DNA of 64,000 bases from Nonlabens tegetincola (GTDB taxonomy: Bacteria > Bacteroidota > Bacteroidia > Flavobacteriales > Flavobacteriaceae). Below, one piece after another: positions 46,906-57,965 of this stretch. The notes under the pieces were generated by a model that worked only from the letters and a program-made list of their open reading frames with translations, did not search any database and had not been told where the DNA came from. Each line of letters starts with the position of its first letter. The first letter of the stretch is position 1. Location of the stretch: positions 496,001 through 560,000 of the forward strand of contig NZ_MQVV01000012.1 of assembly GCF_002954355.1 (NCBI RefSeq), written 5' to 3'. A program made the translations under genes and the position numbers.

Positions 46906-48363
46906 TTACCGGCTTAAGTAACCTAATAAGGTGGTTTCAATTTTATAATGAAACAAATTAATATTAGGGTCCATAATGATACCTCTTGAGCTTACTACCA
47001 TACTGCGATTCTTTTTACTTAAAGCAAGCTGACTATTAATGGTTTTTGGGTCTCTGATTTGATATTCATGTTTAGGATTAAAAGCAAGTCTCTTATTTGC
47101 TTTATTCCATAAATCACTATTCGGATTGTCTATATTAATACCTATGAATTTGATTTCAGGATATTTAGTACGCAAATCTCTTATTTGATTATGTATTCTA
47201 ATGGCATAGTCTTCATCCTCATAGCTCCAAAAGAAAAGAACACTCATTCGGTCAATGACTTCATTAATTTTGACTTCATTCTTTTCTGTATTGTACAGCT
47301 CAAAATTAGGGATCTCATTCCCAGGACTTAAGTTTATATAGGTTGATGCTAGACCATTTATTTGTGCAACTAGTTCGTCATTTGATGAAATCTCTGTAAA
47401 AATATCGATCATTGATTGTACAGTCTCATCACCCTTATGACTGCGTATGTAATTACGCACTTCTGCACTAGCATAAATGTCTTTTAGTTCATCAACTGTA
47501 AAAATGCTATCAATAACTTTTAATTTTTTCTTTCGGTAGTCCAGTGAGCCTAAGTGGACATCGGCGCCATTTCCTTTGTCTAAAGAACATTGATAAAGAG
47601 AAAGATTGCTTACCAGTGACCTTACATAGGAAGGAAAGGTATACATGTTCTGGTTATTAATGTCGTTTATATTAGTAGAATTACGATGAGAGAAAAAGTT
47701 ACTAGGTAGTCCTTTTACTTGTAAAAAGTCCGTTTTACCAAAATGCGTGTATGGGTATCGCTCTAATCTAGACCAGCCGTTCCATTCAATTAGTTTTTCT
47801 GCATCGGCCACAAATTTTGGATCAAACTCTTGAACTTTTGCGACTTTGAGTAATCGCTTCTTTTGCGCTTTGATAATGCTGTCTATATACTTCTTAAAGT
47901 CTTTAGGTTGTTGATTGTATCTAGCAGTAATTTGGTCATTTAACTGTTCTAGCTCGATATAAAGGTTTATTAAATAGTTATTCTCTTTAGCTCTAGAACC
48001 CGTAAATGCAAGACTTTCGTCAAAGGATTTGGAATTAAATCTCCATTTTAAACTGTCACCTTTTTTAATGTAAACAGATTGATACTCGTCCCCATGATGA
48101 AAAGTGTACCATCCTGTTTTAAAATTATTATTTACAAATGAAAATCGTTGTTGTTCATCTAATTCAAGCGTGTCCCTAAAATCTGAATAATTGTGAATAA
48201 TCACAAATCCTGCTCTAGGGTTGACAACTTTTCCTCCTAGATAGGTGATATCTCGTTGATTTTCCTCACAAGAAGTAATGAATACTAACAGGAGTAATAG
48301 GTAACAAGAAAGTTTAAAAATGTTTTGCTTTCGCGAAAGCGTACTCATACACAACTCATTCAC
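46906..48363 (-). CDS. Thioredoxin-fold lipoprotein without CXXC
   Basis: 485 aa. A lipoprotein signal ends in LLLVFITSC (Cys32 from this start, Cys27 from the in-frame ATG at 48348). An N-terminal DUF4369-like beta domain (DITYLGGKVVNPRAGFVIIH) is followed by a helical middle. The C-terminal TlpA/AhpC-like thioredoxin fold is from about residue 345 (GNEIPNFELYNTEKNEVKI, MSVLFFWSYEDEDYAIRI, IKFIGINIDNP). The active-site WCxxC position reads WSYED, so redox activity is unlikely. Palindrome copy 10 is read as TLSRKQ at its N-terminus. Both ATG starts are possible. Confidence 0.75.
   Translation of the reverse strand: MNELCMSTLSRKQNIFKLSCYLLLLLVFITSCEENQRDITYLGGKVVNPRAGFVIIHNYSDFRDTLELDEQQRFSFVNNNFKTGWYTFHHGDEYQSVYIKKGDSLKWRFNSKSFDESLAFTGSRAKENNYLINLYIELEQLNDQITARYNQQPKDFKKYIDSIIKAQKKRLLKVAKVQEFDPKFVADAEKLIEWNGWSRLERYPYTHFGKTDFLQVKGLPSNFFSHRNSTNINDINNQNMYTFPSYVRSLVSNLSLYQCSLDKGNGADVHLGSLDYRKKKLKVIDSIFTVDELKDIYASAEVRNYIRSHKGDETVQSMIDIFTEISSNDELVAQINGLASTYINLSPGNEIPNFELYNTEKNEVKINEVIDRMSVLFFWSYEDEDYAIRIHNQIRDLRTKYPEIKFIGINIDNPNSDLWNKANKRLAFNPKHEYQIRDPKTINSQLALSKKNRSMVVSSRGIIMDPNINLFHYKIETTLLGYLSR
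48327..48341. repeat. Palindrome family, copy 10 (start of the thioredoxin-fold gene)
   Basis: GCTTTCGCGAAAGCG with a perfect core, read on the minus strand as T-L-S-R-K-Q within the first 15 codons. Confidence 0.92.
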
Positions 48364-48383
48364 AGTAATTACAAATAAAGTAG

Positions 48384-50105
<1,722 letters not shown>

Positions 50106-50210
50106 GAGTGCGTTAAAGCAATAATCGGTTTTTTCTAATTTATTTATCAGCTCTTGATTTAAAAACAAGTTAAGGGCACACTCTTTGTATCATGCTTACA
50201 AAGTATATTG

Positions 50211-50218
50211 TAAATTTG
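50211..50218 (+). promoter_or_regulatory. Promoter with -33 TTTG and -7 TAAATTTG
   Basis: TAAATTTG matches the -7 box, and TTTG at 50184-50187 lies 23 nt upstream, close to the Bacteroides -33/-7 arrangement. The ATG of the next gene is 13 nt downstream. It probably drives the 94-aa gene, mutL and the rhomboid genes. Confidence 0.6.
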
Positions 50219-50231
50219 TAAAGCATCGATT

Positions 50232-50516
50232 ATGGGAATTTTACACCGCAGAAAAAATAAAAAGTACGATTATCAACCTCGTTATTACAAAAATGAGGAT
50301 GGTGGAAGACCCTTTGAAATAAAAGGTAAGTTTGACGAGCACCGTAAAACCTTACGAAAAACAAAAGGCATAAAAGGCAAGTTTCAAGCAGCTGCAGATG
50401 ATTATTCTAGCGGTATGGACGTTGCTGTTAAAAATCGTATTCTTATTATCATAGCTGTTCTTGTACTATTATTCCTTTGGTTCATCGATTTTGATTTTTC
50501 CATTTTTAGGTCTTAA
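50232..50516 (+). CDS. Small basic membrane protein upstream of mutL
   Basis: 94 aa that I cannot assign. The first 70 residues are very basic (MGILHRRKNKKYDYQPRYYK, KTLRKTKGIKGKFQAAADDY) and a single C-terminal helix (RILIIIAVLVLLFLWFI) precedes a short FDFSIFRS tail. This is the topology of a tail-anchored protein with a cytosolic nucleic-acid or lipid-binding arm. Homologues in flavobacteria carry an unsupported riboflavin-synthase label, as far as I recall. It ends 6 nt before mutL and is likely cotranscribed. Confidence 0.75.
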   Translation: MGILHRRKNKKYDYQPRYYKNEDGGRPFEIKGKFDEHRKTLRKTKGIKGKFQAAADDYSSGMDVAVKNRILIIIAVLVLLFLWFIDFDFSIFRS

Positions 50517-50522
50517 CAATAC

Positions 50523-52361
50523 ATGTCTGATATCATTAAACTATTGCCAGATCACGTGGCAAACCAGATTGCAGCTGGTGAGGTTGTACAACGTCCCGCT
50601 AGTGTAGTCAAAGAACTTCTTGAAAATGCCATTGATGCAGGTGCTACCTCCATTAAACTTATGGTTAAAGATGCTGGTAAAACTTTAATTCAAGTAATAG
50701 ATAATGGTAAAGGGATGAGTATGACAGATGCAAGAATGGCATTTGAAAGACATGCTACATCAAAAATTACAACAGCCGAAGATCTTTTTAATTTAAATAC
50801 AAAGGGATTTAGAGGTGAAGCTCTTGCATCTATAGCTGCGGTGGCTCATGTCGAAGTAAAAACAAAAAGGGACAGTGATAGCCTGGGAACGTTACTAAAA
50901 ATTGAAGGATCCAAAGTAACCTCACAAGAACCCACTGTAACTGCAAAAGGAACCATGATAAGCGTGCGTAATTTGTTTTTCAATATTCCCGCGCGCCGTA
51001 AATTTTTAAAATCTGATCAAGTGGAGCTGCGTAATATTACTGATGAGTTTCATCGTGTTGCCATGGCTCATCCCAGTATACAATTTTCATTTGATCATAA
51101 TGATAATTCTCTCTTTCAATTACCTACGAGTACTCTCAGACAACGAGTGGTTAATATCATGGGACCCAAATCAAATGAAAAACTAGTTCCCGTTGAAGAA
51201 GAAACAGAGTTGATTAATATAAATGGTTTTGTAGGTAAACCCGAATTTGCAAGAAAATCTCGTGGGCTACAGTTCTTTTTTGTGAACGATCGATTTATAA
51301 AACATAGCTATTTTCATCACGCAGTAGTAAGTGCTTTTGAAGGGTTATTAAAAGATAAAGCGATACCTAGTTATTTTTTGTTTTTAACTGTCCCAGCAGA
51401 TAGTGTTGATATTAATATTCACCCTACTAAGACTGAAGTGAAATTTGATGATGAACACAGTTTGTATGCTATTATAAGAGCTAGTGTAAAGCATGCTCTA
51501 GGTCAATTTTCAGTTCAAGGAATTGATTTTAATCTAGAACAACAATATGAAGTTCCCTATGAAGTAGCACGGCAATCACAAGCTGAAAAACCTCGAATAG
51601 AGGTTAATCCTGATTTCAATCCATTTAAAGACTCTGGTGCGTCTAAGGTTTCCAATAGTAATATTGGATTCACTAGTTTTAAAAAGGAAAAGGCTCCTGT
51701 GTGGGAATCATTATATTCTGAAATGAATCAATCAACTGAGTTGATTGACGAAACTATACATCAGGAAGAAAATCCTCAATTATTTCAACGTGAGGAACAT
51801 CAACAAAAACCTATTTTTCAATTACAACGCAAGTACATTGTAAGTACATTAAAAAGTGGTCTTTTGTTAGTGAACCAGCAACGTGCTCATGAACGTATTT
51901 TATTTGAGCAATTAAGTAAACAGCTTTCAAAAAACCATGCTGTAAGCCAGCAATTACTTTTTCCTGTTAAACTGAATTTTGCAGTACAAGAAGTGTTGCA
52001 GCTCAAGGAGCTTGAAAATCATCTTGAAGGAGCTGGATTTGTTTTTAAAACCTTAAAAGATAATGTTGTTGAGGTTGAAGGTGTGCCTTTAGAACTCAAT
52101 GAAAATGATGTAAGAACAGTTCTAGAATCAGTGTTGGATAGTAAGGTCACAAGTGAAAAGGATACTTCACAACTCAGTTTGCAGTTAGCTGGGCAATTAT
52201 CTAAAAGTATGTCAATTAAAACAGGAGCTATTTTAAGTGTTCAAGAAATGGAAACGATTATTAATCAATTGTTTTCATGTAGCGAGCCACAACTTACACC
52301 CGACCATAAAAAAATATTTATTAACATGACGAGCGAGTCATTAGATTCAAAATTTCAATAA
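50523..52361 (+). CDS. mutL: DNA mismatch repair protein MutL
   Basis: 612 aa. The GHKL ATPase domain covers residues 1 to about 330: VANQIAAGEVVQRPASVVKE, ENAIDAGATS, VIDNGKGM, HATSKI and FRGEALASIAAVA are all intact, as is NIHPTKTEVKF. The C-terminal dimerisation domain is about 430-612. Its motif corresponding to the endonuclease DQHAxxExxxxE reads NQQRAHERILFEQ, which lacks the first Asp and the central His. Nicking activity is therefore doubtful. It is followed by the rhomboid gene after 3 nt. Confidence 0.95.
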   Translation: MSDIIKLLPDHVANQIAAGEVVQRPASVVKELLENAIDAGATSIKLMVKDAGKTLIQVIDNGKGMSMTDARMAFERHATSKITTAEDLFNLNTKGFRGEALASIAAVAHVEVKTKRDSDSLGTLLKIEGSKVTSQEPTVTAKGTMISVRNLFFNIPARRKFLKSDQVELRNITDEFHRVAMAHPSIQFSFDHNDNSLFQLPTSTLRQRVVNIMGPKSNEKLVPVEEETELININGFVGKPEFARKSRGLQFFFVNDRFIKHSYFHHAVVSAFEGLLKDKAIPSYFLFLTVPADSVDINIHPTKTEVKFDDEHSLYAIIRASVKHALGQFSVQGIDFNLEQQYEVPYEVARQSQAEKPRIEVNPDFNPFKDSGASKVSNSNIGFTSFKKEKAPVWESLYSEMNQSTELIDETIHQEENPQLFQREEHQQKPIFQLQRKYIVSTLKSGLLLVNQQRAHERILFEQLSKQLSKNHAVSQQLLFPVKLNFAVQEVLQLKELENHLEGAGFVFKTLKDNVVEVEGVPLELNENDVRTVLESVLDSKVTSEKDTSQLSLQLAGQLSKSMSIKTGAILSVQEMETIINQLFSCSEPQLTPDHKKIFINMTSESLDSKFQ

Positions 52362-52364
52362 GAT

Positions 52365-53084
52365 ATGTTTAATAACCTATTTAACAACCTCACACCAGTA
52401 GTTAAGAATTTAATTATACTTAATGTAGTGGTTTTTATAGGAACTGGTTGGGTAGCACCAGCTTTATACGATCCATTGGTACTTTACTTTTTTAAAGATC
52501 CCGAGTTTCAAATATGGCAAATTTTTTCCCACATGTTCATGCATAGTAAATATGGTCTAACACATATTTTCTTTAACATGTACGGTCTTATATTATTTGG
52601 TCCAATCATAGAACGACGCTGGGGTAGCAACAGGTTTTTATTTTTCTATTTAAGCGCAGGACTTGGAGCAGTTGCTTTGACTTATGGTTTTCAATATTTT
52701 GAGTATATGGATTATGTCAATGAAGGATTGAGCCGTGGTTATACAGTAGAACAAGTGGAACAAGGAATCTTTACAAGACAAGAACCTTATGGATGGAAGG
52801 TGATGAGCGGTATGGTAGGAGCGAGTGGTTGTTTATTTGGTGTATTAGCCGCGTTTGCCTTTCTATACCCTAATATAGAACTTATGATATTATTCATTCC
52901 GATTCCTATTAAAGCCAAATACCTTATAGGTATTTACGTGATTTATGAAACCTTATCAGCATTTGGTTTTATCACTTTACAGCAAAATGTAGGTCACGCA
53001 GCACATTTAGGTGGAGCGATTGTAGGGTTCATTATTGCATGGTACTGGAAACGTAATGATATGAATCAATATCGTATCGACTAA
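52365..53084 (+). CDS. Rhomboid intramembrane serine protease (first)
   Basis: 239 aa, six membrane helices. The dyad is Ser154 in GASGCLFG and His214 in VGHAAHLGGAIVG; the loop-1 WR-like motif appears as IERRWGSNRFLFFYL. The HMFMHSKYGLTHIFFNMYGL segment is the conserved helix 2 block. Substrates are unknown. It sits between mutL and a second rhomboid gene, all in one operon. Confidence 0.92.
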   Translation: MFNNLFNNLTPVVKNLIILNVVVFIGTGWVAPALYDPLVLYFFKDPEFQIWQIFSHMFMHSKYGLTHIFFNMYGLILFGPIIERRWGSNRFLFFYLSAGLGAVALTYGFQYFEYMDYVNEGLSRGYTVEQVEQGIFTRQEPYGWKVMSGMVGASGCLFGVLAAFAFLYPNIELMILFIPIPIKAKYLIGIYVIYETLSAFGFITLQQNVGHAAHLGGAIVGFIIAWYWKRNDMNQYRID

Positions 53085-53095
53085 TTTCTTAAAAG

Positions 53096-53950
53096 ATGGA
53101 CTTTATCAACGATTTTAAAAGACGTTATTCTGGATTTGACACATCGGGTAAACTCATTGTGGTATTACTTATTTCAAGCCTATCAATTTGGTTGATTGGT
53201 AAGATTTCTGTCCCTGCTTATAACTATTTGGTATATCCATCGGGATGGAAACAACCGTTGTTTCAACCTTGGAGTGCCATTACTTACGCGTTTATTCATT
53301 CTAGTATTTTACATTTTGTGGGTAATGCAATCGGCCTGTATTATGGTGGCAGGTATTTTTTGAACCTATTTAAGTCTAGGCATTTTATTGCTCTTTTTAT
53401 TTTAGGAGTCCTTGCTGGGGCTTTAAGCTTTACTTTAGGCACCTCGATTGCGCCTTATTTTTTTAATAAAGGTGGGATAGTAGGAGCAAGTGCTGGTGTT
53501 TACGCGATACTTTTTTTTATCTTTCATTACTTTGCTGAACAAGATATACGAGTACTCAGCTTTACTTTTAAATTAAAGTATATAGGATATGCCTTACTGG
53601 CAATTGAATTAATAGGCGTTACTTCTGGTTACAATCGTGGTGGATCTCTTGCTCATCTGGCAGGTACAGCCGTTGGTTTATACGCTTCCGCGAAAGCGAA
53701 ACAAGGTAACATGATCATGGACCCTATTGCAGTCGTAATAGATACCATAAAAGGTTGGTTCGATAGATCTTCTAGTAAGCCAAATTCAAGTAAAATGAAG
53801 ACCGTATACCGCAGTAAAAACAAAGTCAAAAACTCTCAAAAGCCCAATCAATCAGAGATTGACGCTATTTTAGATAAGATAAAGGAATCTGGTTATGATA
53901 GTTTATCTAAAAAAGAAAAAGATGTGCTTTTTAGAGCAAGTCAAGATTAA
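53096..53950 (+). CDS. Rhomboid intramembrane serine protease (second)
   Basis: 284 aa, six helices. The dyad is Ser132 in GASAGVYAILFF and His187 in GGSLAHLAGTAVGL; helix 2 is AFIHSSILHFVGNAIGLYY. A C-terminal cytosolic tail of about 70 residues (KMKTVYRSKNKVKNSQ, then ILDKIKESGYDSLSKKEKDVL) is a DUF6576-like motif common in Bacteroidota rhomboids. The degenerate palindrome at 53683 is read as YASAKAKQ just after the last helix. It overlaps the convergent TRIC gene by 4 nt. Confidence 0.92.
   Translation: MDFINDFKRRYSGFDTSGKLIVVLLISSLSIWLIGKISVPAYNYLVYPSGWKQPLFQPWSAITYAFIHSSILHFVGNAIGLYYGGRYFLNLFKSRHFIALFILGVLAGALSFTLGTSIAPYFFNKGGIVGASAGVYAILFFIFHYFAEQDIRVLSFTFKLKYIGYALLAIELIGVTSGYNRGGSLAHLAGTAVGLYASAKAKQGNMIMDPIAVVIDTIKGWFDRSSSKPNSSKMKTVYRSKNKVKNSQKPNQSEIDAILDKIKESGYDSLSKKEKDVLFRASQD
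53683..53698. repeat. Palindrome family, degenerate copy 11 (inside second rhomboid)
   Basis: CGCTTCCGCGAAAGCG, one base off the palindrome (T to C). It is read as Y-A-S-A-K-A-K at the end of the last membrane helix. Confidence 0.8.
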
Positions 53951-54561
53951 GATTTTACCTTGTAAGGACTAGGTAGCTCAATTTTATAAGTAACCGCTAG
54001 TAACCTGATAAGTATTACGGTAATAGCAGCGCTAGGAAAAGTCCAAGCTGCTGGAACTCCTAATTTTTTAAGTCCAAAATACATAAATCCTCCTATAATA
54101 CAGGCTGTTGCGTATATATTACGACGGAAGAGAACTGGTATTTTATTAAGTAATACATCTCTAAGGACTCCACCAAAACACGCGGTTATACATCCTAAGG
54201 TAACACAAATAAGAGGCGGCAAACCTGCAGTTATTCCTATTTCTACACCTACAACAGTGTATAAACCTATACCAATAGCGTCAAAGAGAAATAAGGTTTT
54301 GCTTATTTTAACTAGGTATCTTCTAAATAAAAATGATATAAACACGCTGATTAAAATCGTGTATATTAAATTGGGATTTGTCATCCATGATACGGGTTCA
54401 ATTCCTACAAGTACATCTCTAATTGTACCGCCACCAGCTGCAGTTGCAAAGGAAACGATAATTACGCCAAAGGGATCTAGTTTGCGTCGCATTGCTGCAC
54501 TTGCACCAGATATGGCAAACGCGACGGTTCCTAGAATGTCTACAATTTCAACAACCGTCAT
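53947..54561 (-). CDS. Trimeric intracellular cation channel (TRIC) family protein
   Basis: 204 aa, seven predicted helices in two repeats. Signature glycine-rich blocks are AISGASAAMRRKLDPFGVII with ATAAGGGTIRDVLVG in repeat 1, and GCITACFGGVLRDVLLNKIPVL in repeat 2. This is the YadS/UPF0126 family, whose members conduct K+ or, in some bacteria, glycine. Its start shares a base with the stop of the RDD gene upstream (TAATG-type overlap at 54561). Confidence 0.92.
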   Translation of the reverse strand: MTVVEIVDILGTVAFAISGASAAMRRKLDPFGVIIVSFATAAGGGTIRDVLVGIEPVSWMTNPNLIYTILISVFISFLFRRYLVKISKTLFLFDAIGIGLYTVVGVEIGITAGLPPLICVTLGCITACFGGVLRDVLLNKIPVLFRRNIYATACIIGGFMYFGLKKLGVPAAWTFPSAAITVILIRLLAVTYKIELPSPYKVKS

Positions 54562-55280
54562 TATTTTGATGTTAAGTGAAAATAATCTTTTAATACAGTA
54601 CGTACGAATTGTCCATCTTTGAGGTCGCTTTTAATTTGAAGTATGCTTTCAATTTTTAAACGAAGCTGATGTAAAACGTTGTAATCACGACTTTGACCAG
54701 CTAGTCTGTAGATTTCTTTTATTTCATTTGCCTGAATATCAGAAAGTAAGTGTGCATTGAGAAAAATAGGTTGATACCCTTCATCTACTTCTTGTAGAAT
54801 TGTATGAGAAATGTTGACTGATTTTCTGGTGTTTATAACAATTGTTTTAGCCATCATGTCTCCTAATCGTTGCTGTTTATCAGTTAGGAGAATTGAAACT
54901 GTACCTACTGTGAACATAAAAAGCCATAAGTCAACCAATCTTACAATCCATCTAACAATAAAATCGCTCCATCTTGCAGGAGAACCATCCTCTTTAACTA
55001 CTTTAATGCCCATTATAAATTTTCCTACCGTGCGACCATTAAAGATAATATGCATTATAAGGCTATATATAAAAATGGGGATCATGGAAAGCTCATATGC
55101 ACCTATATTGTTGTCTCCGTCTAACACACTAATAGCGCGGTAAACGGTAAAAGTTAGTATAATTATATATGCAAATAGCACCAGTGCATCGATAATAAAT
55201 GCTAAAATACGTTTGCCTAATCCGGCGTATACGTATTCTATATTCACATTTTGTGCTGTATTTATTGCAGTGTTAGACAT
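54561..55280 (-). CDS. RDD-family membrane protein
   Basis: 239 aa. The RDD domain is residues ~18-150, with LGKRILAFIIDALVLFAYII, FNGRTVGKFIMGIKVV, WSDFIVRWIVRLVDLW and QQRLGDMMAKTIVI. A soluble C-terminal segment of about 80 residues follows. RDD proteins are linked to ion or osmolyte transport in some bacteria. It is divergent from the SpoIIM gene, 36 bp away, and so belongs to the MoxR/DUF58 gene neighbourhood. Confidence 0.85.
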   Translation of the reverse strand: MSNTAINTAQNVNIEYVYAGLGKRILAFIIDALVLFAYIIILTFTVYRAISVLDGDNNIGAYELSMIPIFIYSLIMHIIFNGRTVGKFIMGIKVVKEDGSPARWSDFIVRWIVRLVDLWLFMFTVGTVSILLTDKQQRLGDMMAKTIVINTRKSVNISHTILQEVDEGYQPIFLNAHLLSDIQANEIKEIYRLAGQSRDYNVLHQLRLKIESILQIKSDLKDGQFVRTVLKDYFHLTSK

Positions 55281-55316
55281 ACTTTAATAAGTTTATAGCT
55301 GTAAAAATTATAAGCT

Positions 55317-56297
55317 ATGCGCGAGGCAGCTTTTGTCAAGCAAAATAAGGAAAAATGGATTGAGTTTGAAAGGGCTATGGACGCAAAAGTTTCATTAACA
55401 CCCGATCATCTTTCCAATTTGTATATTCAATTAACCAACGACTTGGCTTATGCTCAAACCTATTACCCTAATTCCAGTACTCTAAAATATTTAAATTCAC
55501 TAGCTAGTCAAGCCCATCAGAAAATCTATAAAAACAAAAAAGAAAGTAGAAATTCTATTATTAAATTCTTTTTTCACGATTTTCCTCTATTCTTTTCTAG
55601 TTATCAAAAGGAATTCTTATACGCTGTAGGAGCTTTTTTAATAGCAATTTTCATCGGGACAATTAGTACGCTTAATGACGATAGTTTTGTAAGATTAATA
55701 TTGTCAGATGCGTATGTGAATCAAACTTTGGAAAATATAGAAAACGGTAACCCAACTGCCATTTATCAAAATAGTGGAGAAGGCTCTATGTTTTTAGGAA
55801 TCACCATAAATAACATTAGAGTTGGCATGTTATGTTTTGCTTTGGGTTTACTTACTTCTCTGGGTGCATTGTATGTCATTCTTACTAACGGTATTATGGT
55901 AGGAGCATTCTTTACGATGTTTTATCAAGAAGGAGTTAGTCTTGATTCGTGGCGAGTGATAATGTTACACGGGACAATAGAATTATCAGTAATAGTAGTT
56001 TGTGGTGCAGCAGGAATAATACTAGGTAATGGTATTTTATTTCCTGGTACTTACGAACGTCGTAGGTCGTTTATTGTTGCCGCCAAAGCAGGACTCAAGG
56101 TAGTCATAAGTACAATACCCTTATTTATAACAGCAGGATTTATAGAAGGTTTTATAACGAGATATGCATTTATGCCACCTGTGTTAAATTGGATTATCAT
56201 CGCAATAAGTGCAGCTATTATTATTTGGTATTATGGTTTTTACCCACAATTTGTAAAAAGAAAAAATGAGCAAGACTTACATAGAACCCAGAATTAA
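55317..56297 (+). CDS. SpoIIM-family (stage II sporulation M-like) membrane protein
   Basis: 326 aa. The cytosolic N-terminal ~95 residues are REAAFVKQNKEKWIEFERAM-like, and about six helices follow from residue 100. The family signature is the block TINNIRVGMLCFALGLLTSLG, with GIMVGAFFTMFYQEG and MLHGTIELSVIVVCGAAGIILG. This organism does not sporulate as far as the sequence suggests; the family in Bacteroidota travels with MoxR and DUF58 genes. It overlaps the next gene by 32 nt. Confidence 0.88.
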   Translation: MREAAFVKQNKEKWIEFERAMDAKVSLTPDHLSNLYIQLTNDLAYAQTYYPNSSTLKYLNSLASQAHQKIYKNKKESRNSIIKFFFHDFPLFFSSYQKEFLYAVGAFLIAIFIGTISTLNDDSFVRLILSDAYVNQTLENIENGNPTAIYQNSGEGSMFLGITINNIRVGMLCFALGLLTSLGALYVILTNGIMVGAFFTMFYQEGVSLDSWRVIMLHGTIELSVIVVCGAAGIILGNGILFPGTYERRRSFIVAAKAGLKVVISTIPLFITAGFIEGFITRYAFMPPVLNWIIIAISAAIIIWYYGFYPQFVKRKNEQDLHRTQN

Positions 56298-57204
56298 CAG
56301 GGATTTTAGCGGGATACTTACAGCCTTTGTGGATTTTTTAAAGGCAGAATCTAAATCATTGTTCAGTGTATTTATCACCTACAATTTTGTTTTAATCATT
56401 TTACTGTTTCTTACTAATTACATCGTAGATGCTGGTATTTCCAGTATTGTGGCTATTTCTACAGGAAATCTGGATGGTTATTTACTAGAAAATGCTCAGC
56501 AAAATAATGCTGTTACCTTGATAGGGACACTTGCTACCTATGTACTTACCGCTTTAATCTATATTTTAAATTCATCTTTGGCTGGCTCTTACATGAAACT
56601 ATATGAGGAGCAAGGCGGTACACCCGAAAAGAAACTAGTATTCAAAAGAGCCTTAGGAAAAATGTTAGGCAGTTTTGTAATTCTGTTTTTAGGGGCAATT
56701 TGTGTGATACCTGTTGCTATTGTAGGAGTTATAATGATTTTCATACCAATACTAGGACTTTTTGCCTTTGCAGGATTAATTATCACTTACTTTACTTGGA
56801 TAGGCTTAAGTGTTTTTTGTTATGCGTATACCGATGAGATAAGCATGACTGATGCCATGGGTCGAGGTTGGCAACTCTTATTTTTTAAATTTTGGAAAGC
56901 ATTTTTTACTTCGTTTGTAGCTCTTGTAGTTTTATACATACTTAGTATTCTTTTTCAAATATTGCCTGCTATGTTAATCGGATTCTATTCTATGAATTCA
57001 AACCTGGATAACATTGAACTACAAAATGATTTTTTCATTGAAGCTCTAAGCTTTCTTTTTTATGGTCTCAATAGTATATCGGGTATATTAGTAACTTTTA
57101 TTTCCATGTTCATTTTTGGGTTTATTTACCTCAATTTACACGAGTCCAAATACAATGTTTATCTTAAAACCCGTGTAGAACGTTTAGATGAATTAAGCGT
57201 ATGA
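56266..57204 (+). CDS. Multi-helix membrane protein of the MoxR cluster, unnamed
   Basis: 312 aa that I cannot place in a named family. About six helices fall near residues 32-55, 85-105, 130-155, 155-180, 205-230 and 265-290, with a conserved-looking EISMTDAMGRGWQLLFFKFWKAF segment. It starts inside the end of the SpoIIM-like gene (32 nt overlap) and its stop overlaps the DUF4129 gene (ATGA). It is therefore tightly coupled to both and likely part of the same membrane complex; that is inference. Confidence 0.75.
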   Translation: MSKTYIEPRINRDFSGILTAFVDFLKAESKSLFSVFITYNFVLIILLFLTNYIVDAGISSIVAISTGNLDGYLLENAQQNNAVTLIGTLATYVLTALIYILNSSLAGSYMKLYEEQGGTPEKKLVFKRALGKMLGSFVILFLGAICVIPVAIVGVIMIFIPILGLFAFAGLIITYFTWIGLSVFCYAYTDEISMTDAMGRGWQLLFFKFWKAFFTSFVALVVLYILSILFQILPAMLIGFYSMNSNLDNIELQNDFFIEALSFLFYGLNSISGILVTFISMFIFGFIYLNLHESKYNVYLKTRVERLDELSV

Positions 57205-57965
57205 GAAAACTGATCTTTGTCATATTAGCATTGATTAATTCTTTCCTAGTTTACGGTCAGGATATACAAGATATTATTAAAGATATCGAATTGCAGCCTA
57301 ATAAAATTGTAGACACATTAGATCGCAATTACGACAATCGGGAGATTAAACCTAAACATTATAAGGAAGAGCTATCAAAGATTTACGATAGTGCCGAGTT
57401 TGAATACCAACGAGTTCAAGGTAGCGACTCCAATATATTCCGACGATTTTTATCGTGGGTTTTGGAAGGTTTACGGGATCTCTTTGGTTTTGAAATATCA
57501 CCTTTAACAGCAAAAATTATAGAATATACTTTTTACGCACTTATAATAGGTGTAGTACTATATTTTTCTATTCGATTTTTAGGTACAGAAAAGCCATCAT
57601 CTCTATTGGGTAAATCTCGATCTTCTGATGGGCCCAGCGTTTCTCTAGAAGATACACATATTACAGATATTGATTTTACCACATTAATAAAAGATAGTAT
57701 TGCTGCATCAGATTACCGCAGCGCAATTAGATATCAATATTTACTAGCACTTAAAATGCTAAGTGAAAGAGGTGTTATTGAATGGGATTTTCAAAAAACC
57801 AATTCAGAGTACTACCGGGAGATCCAGGATCAAGAAAATAAAACTTATTTTAAAAGAGTTTCAAATTGGTATGATTACGTATGGTACGGAGAGTTTTCTA
57901 TAGATCAATCTAATTATGAAAAGGCTTTAGAGGATTTTAATTTACTTAAAAAAGCAAATGCTTAA
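57201..57965 (+). CDS. DUF4129-domain protein
   Basis: 254 aa. Signal-like start MRKLIFVILALINSFLVYGQ, an extracytoplasmic segment, one membrane helix near 110-133 (IIEYTFYALIIGVVLYFSI), then a cytosolic DUF4129 domain (DSIAASDYRSAIRYQYLLALKML, WYDYVWYGEFSIDQSNYEKALEDF). DUF4129 is found next to MoxR and DUF58 genes in many bacteria. Its stop shares a base with the DUF4350 start. Confidence 0.85.
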   Translation: MRKLIFVILALINSFLVYGQDIQDIIKDIELQPNKIVDTLDRNYDNREIKPKHYKEELSKIYDSAEFEYQRVQGSDSNIFRRFLSWVLEGLRDLFGFEISPLTAKIIEYTFYALIIGVVLYFSIRFLGTEKPSSLLGKSRSSDGPSVSLEDTHITDIDFTTLIKDSIAASDYRSAIRYQYLLALKMLSERGVIEWDFQKTNSEYYREIQDQENKTYFKRVSNWYDYVWYGEFSIDQSNYEKALEDFNLLKKANA

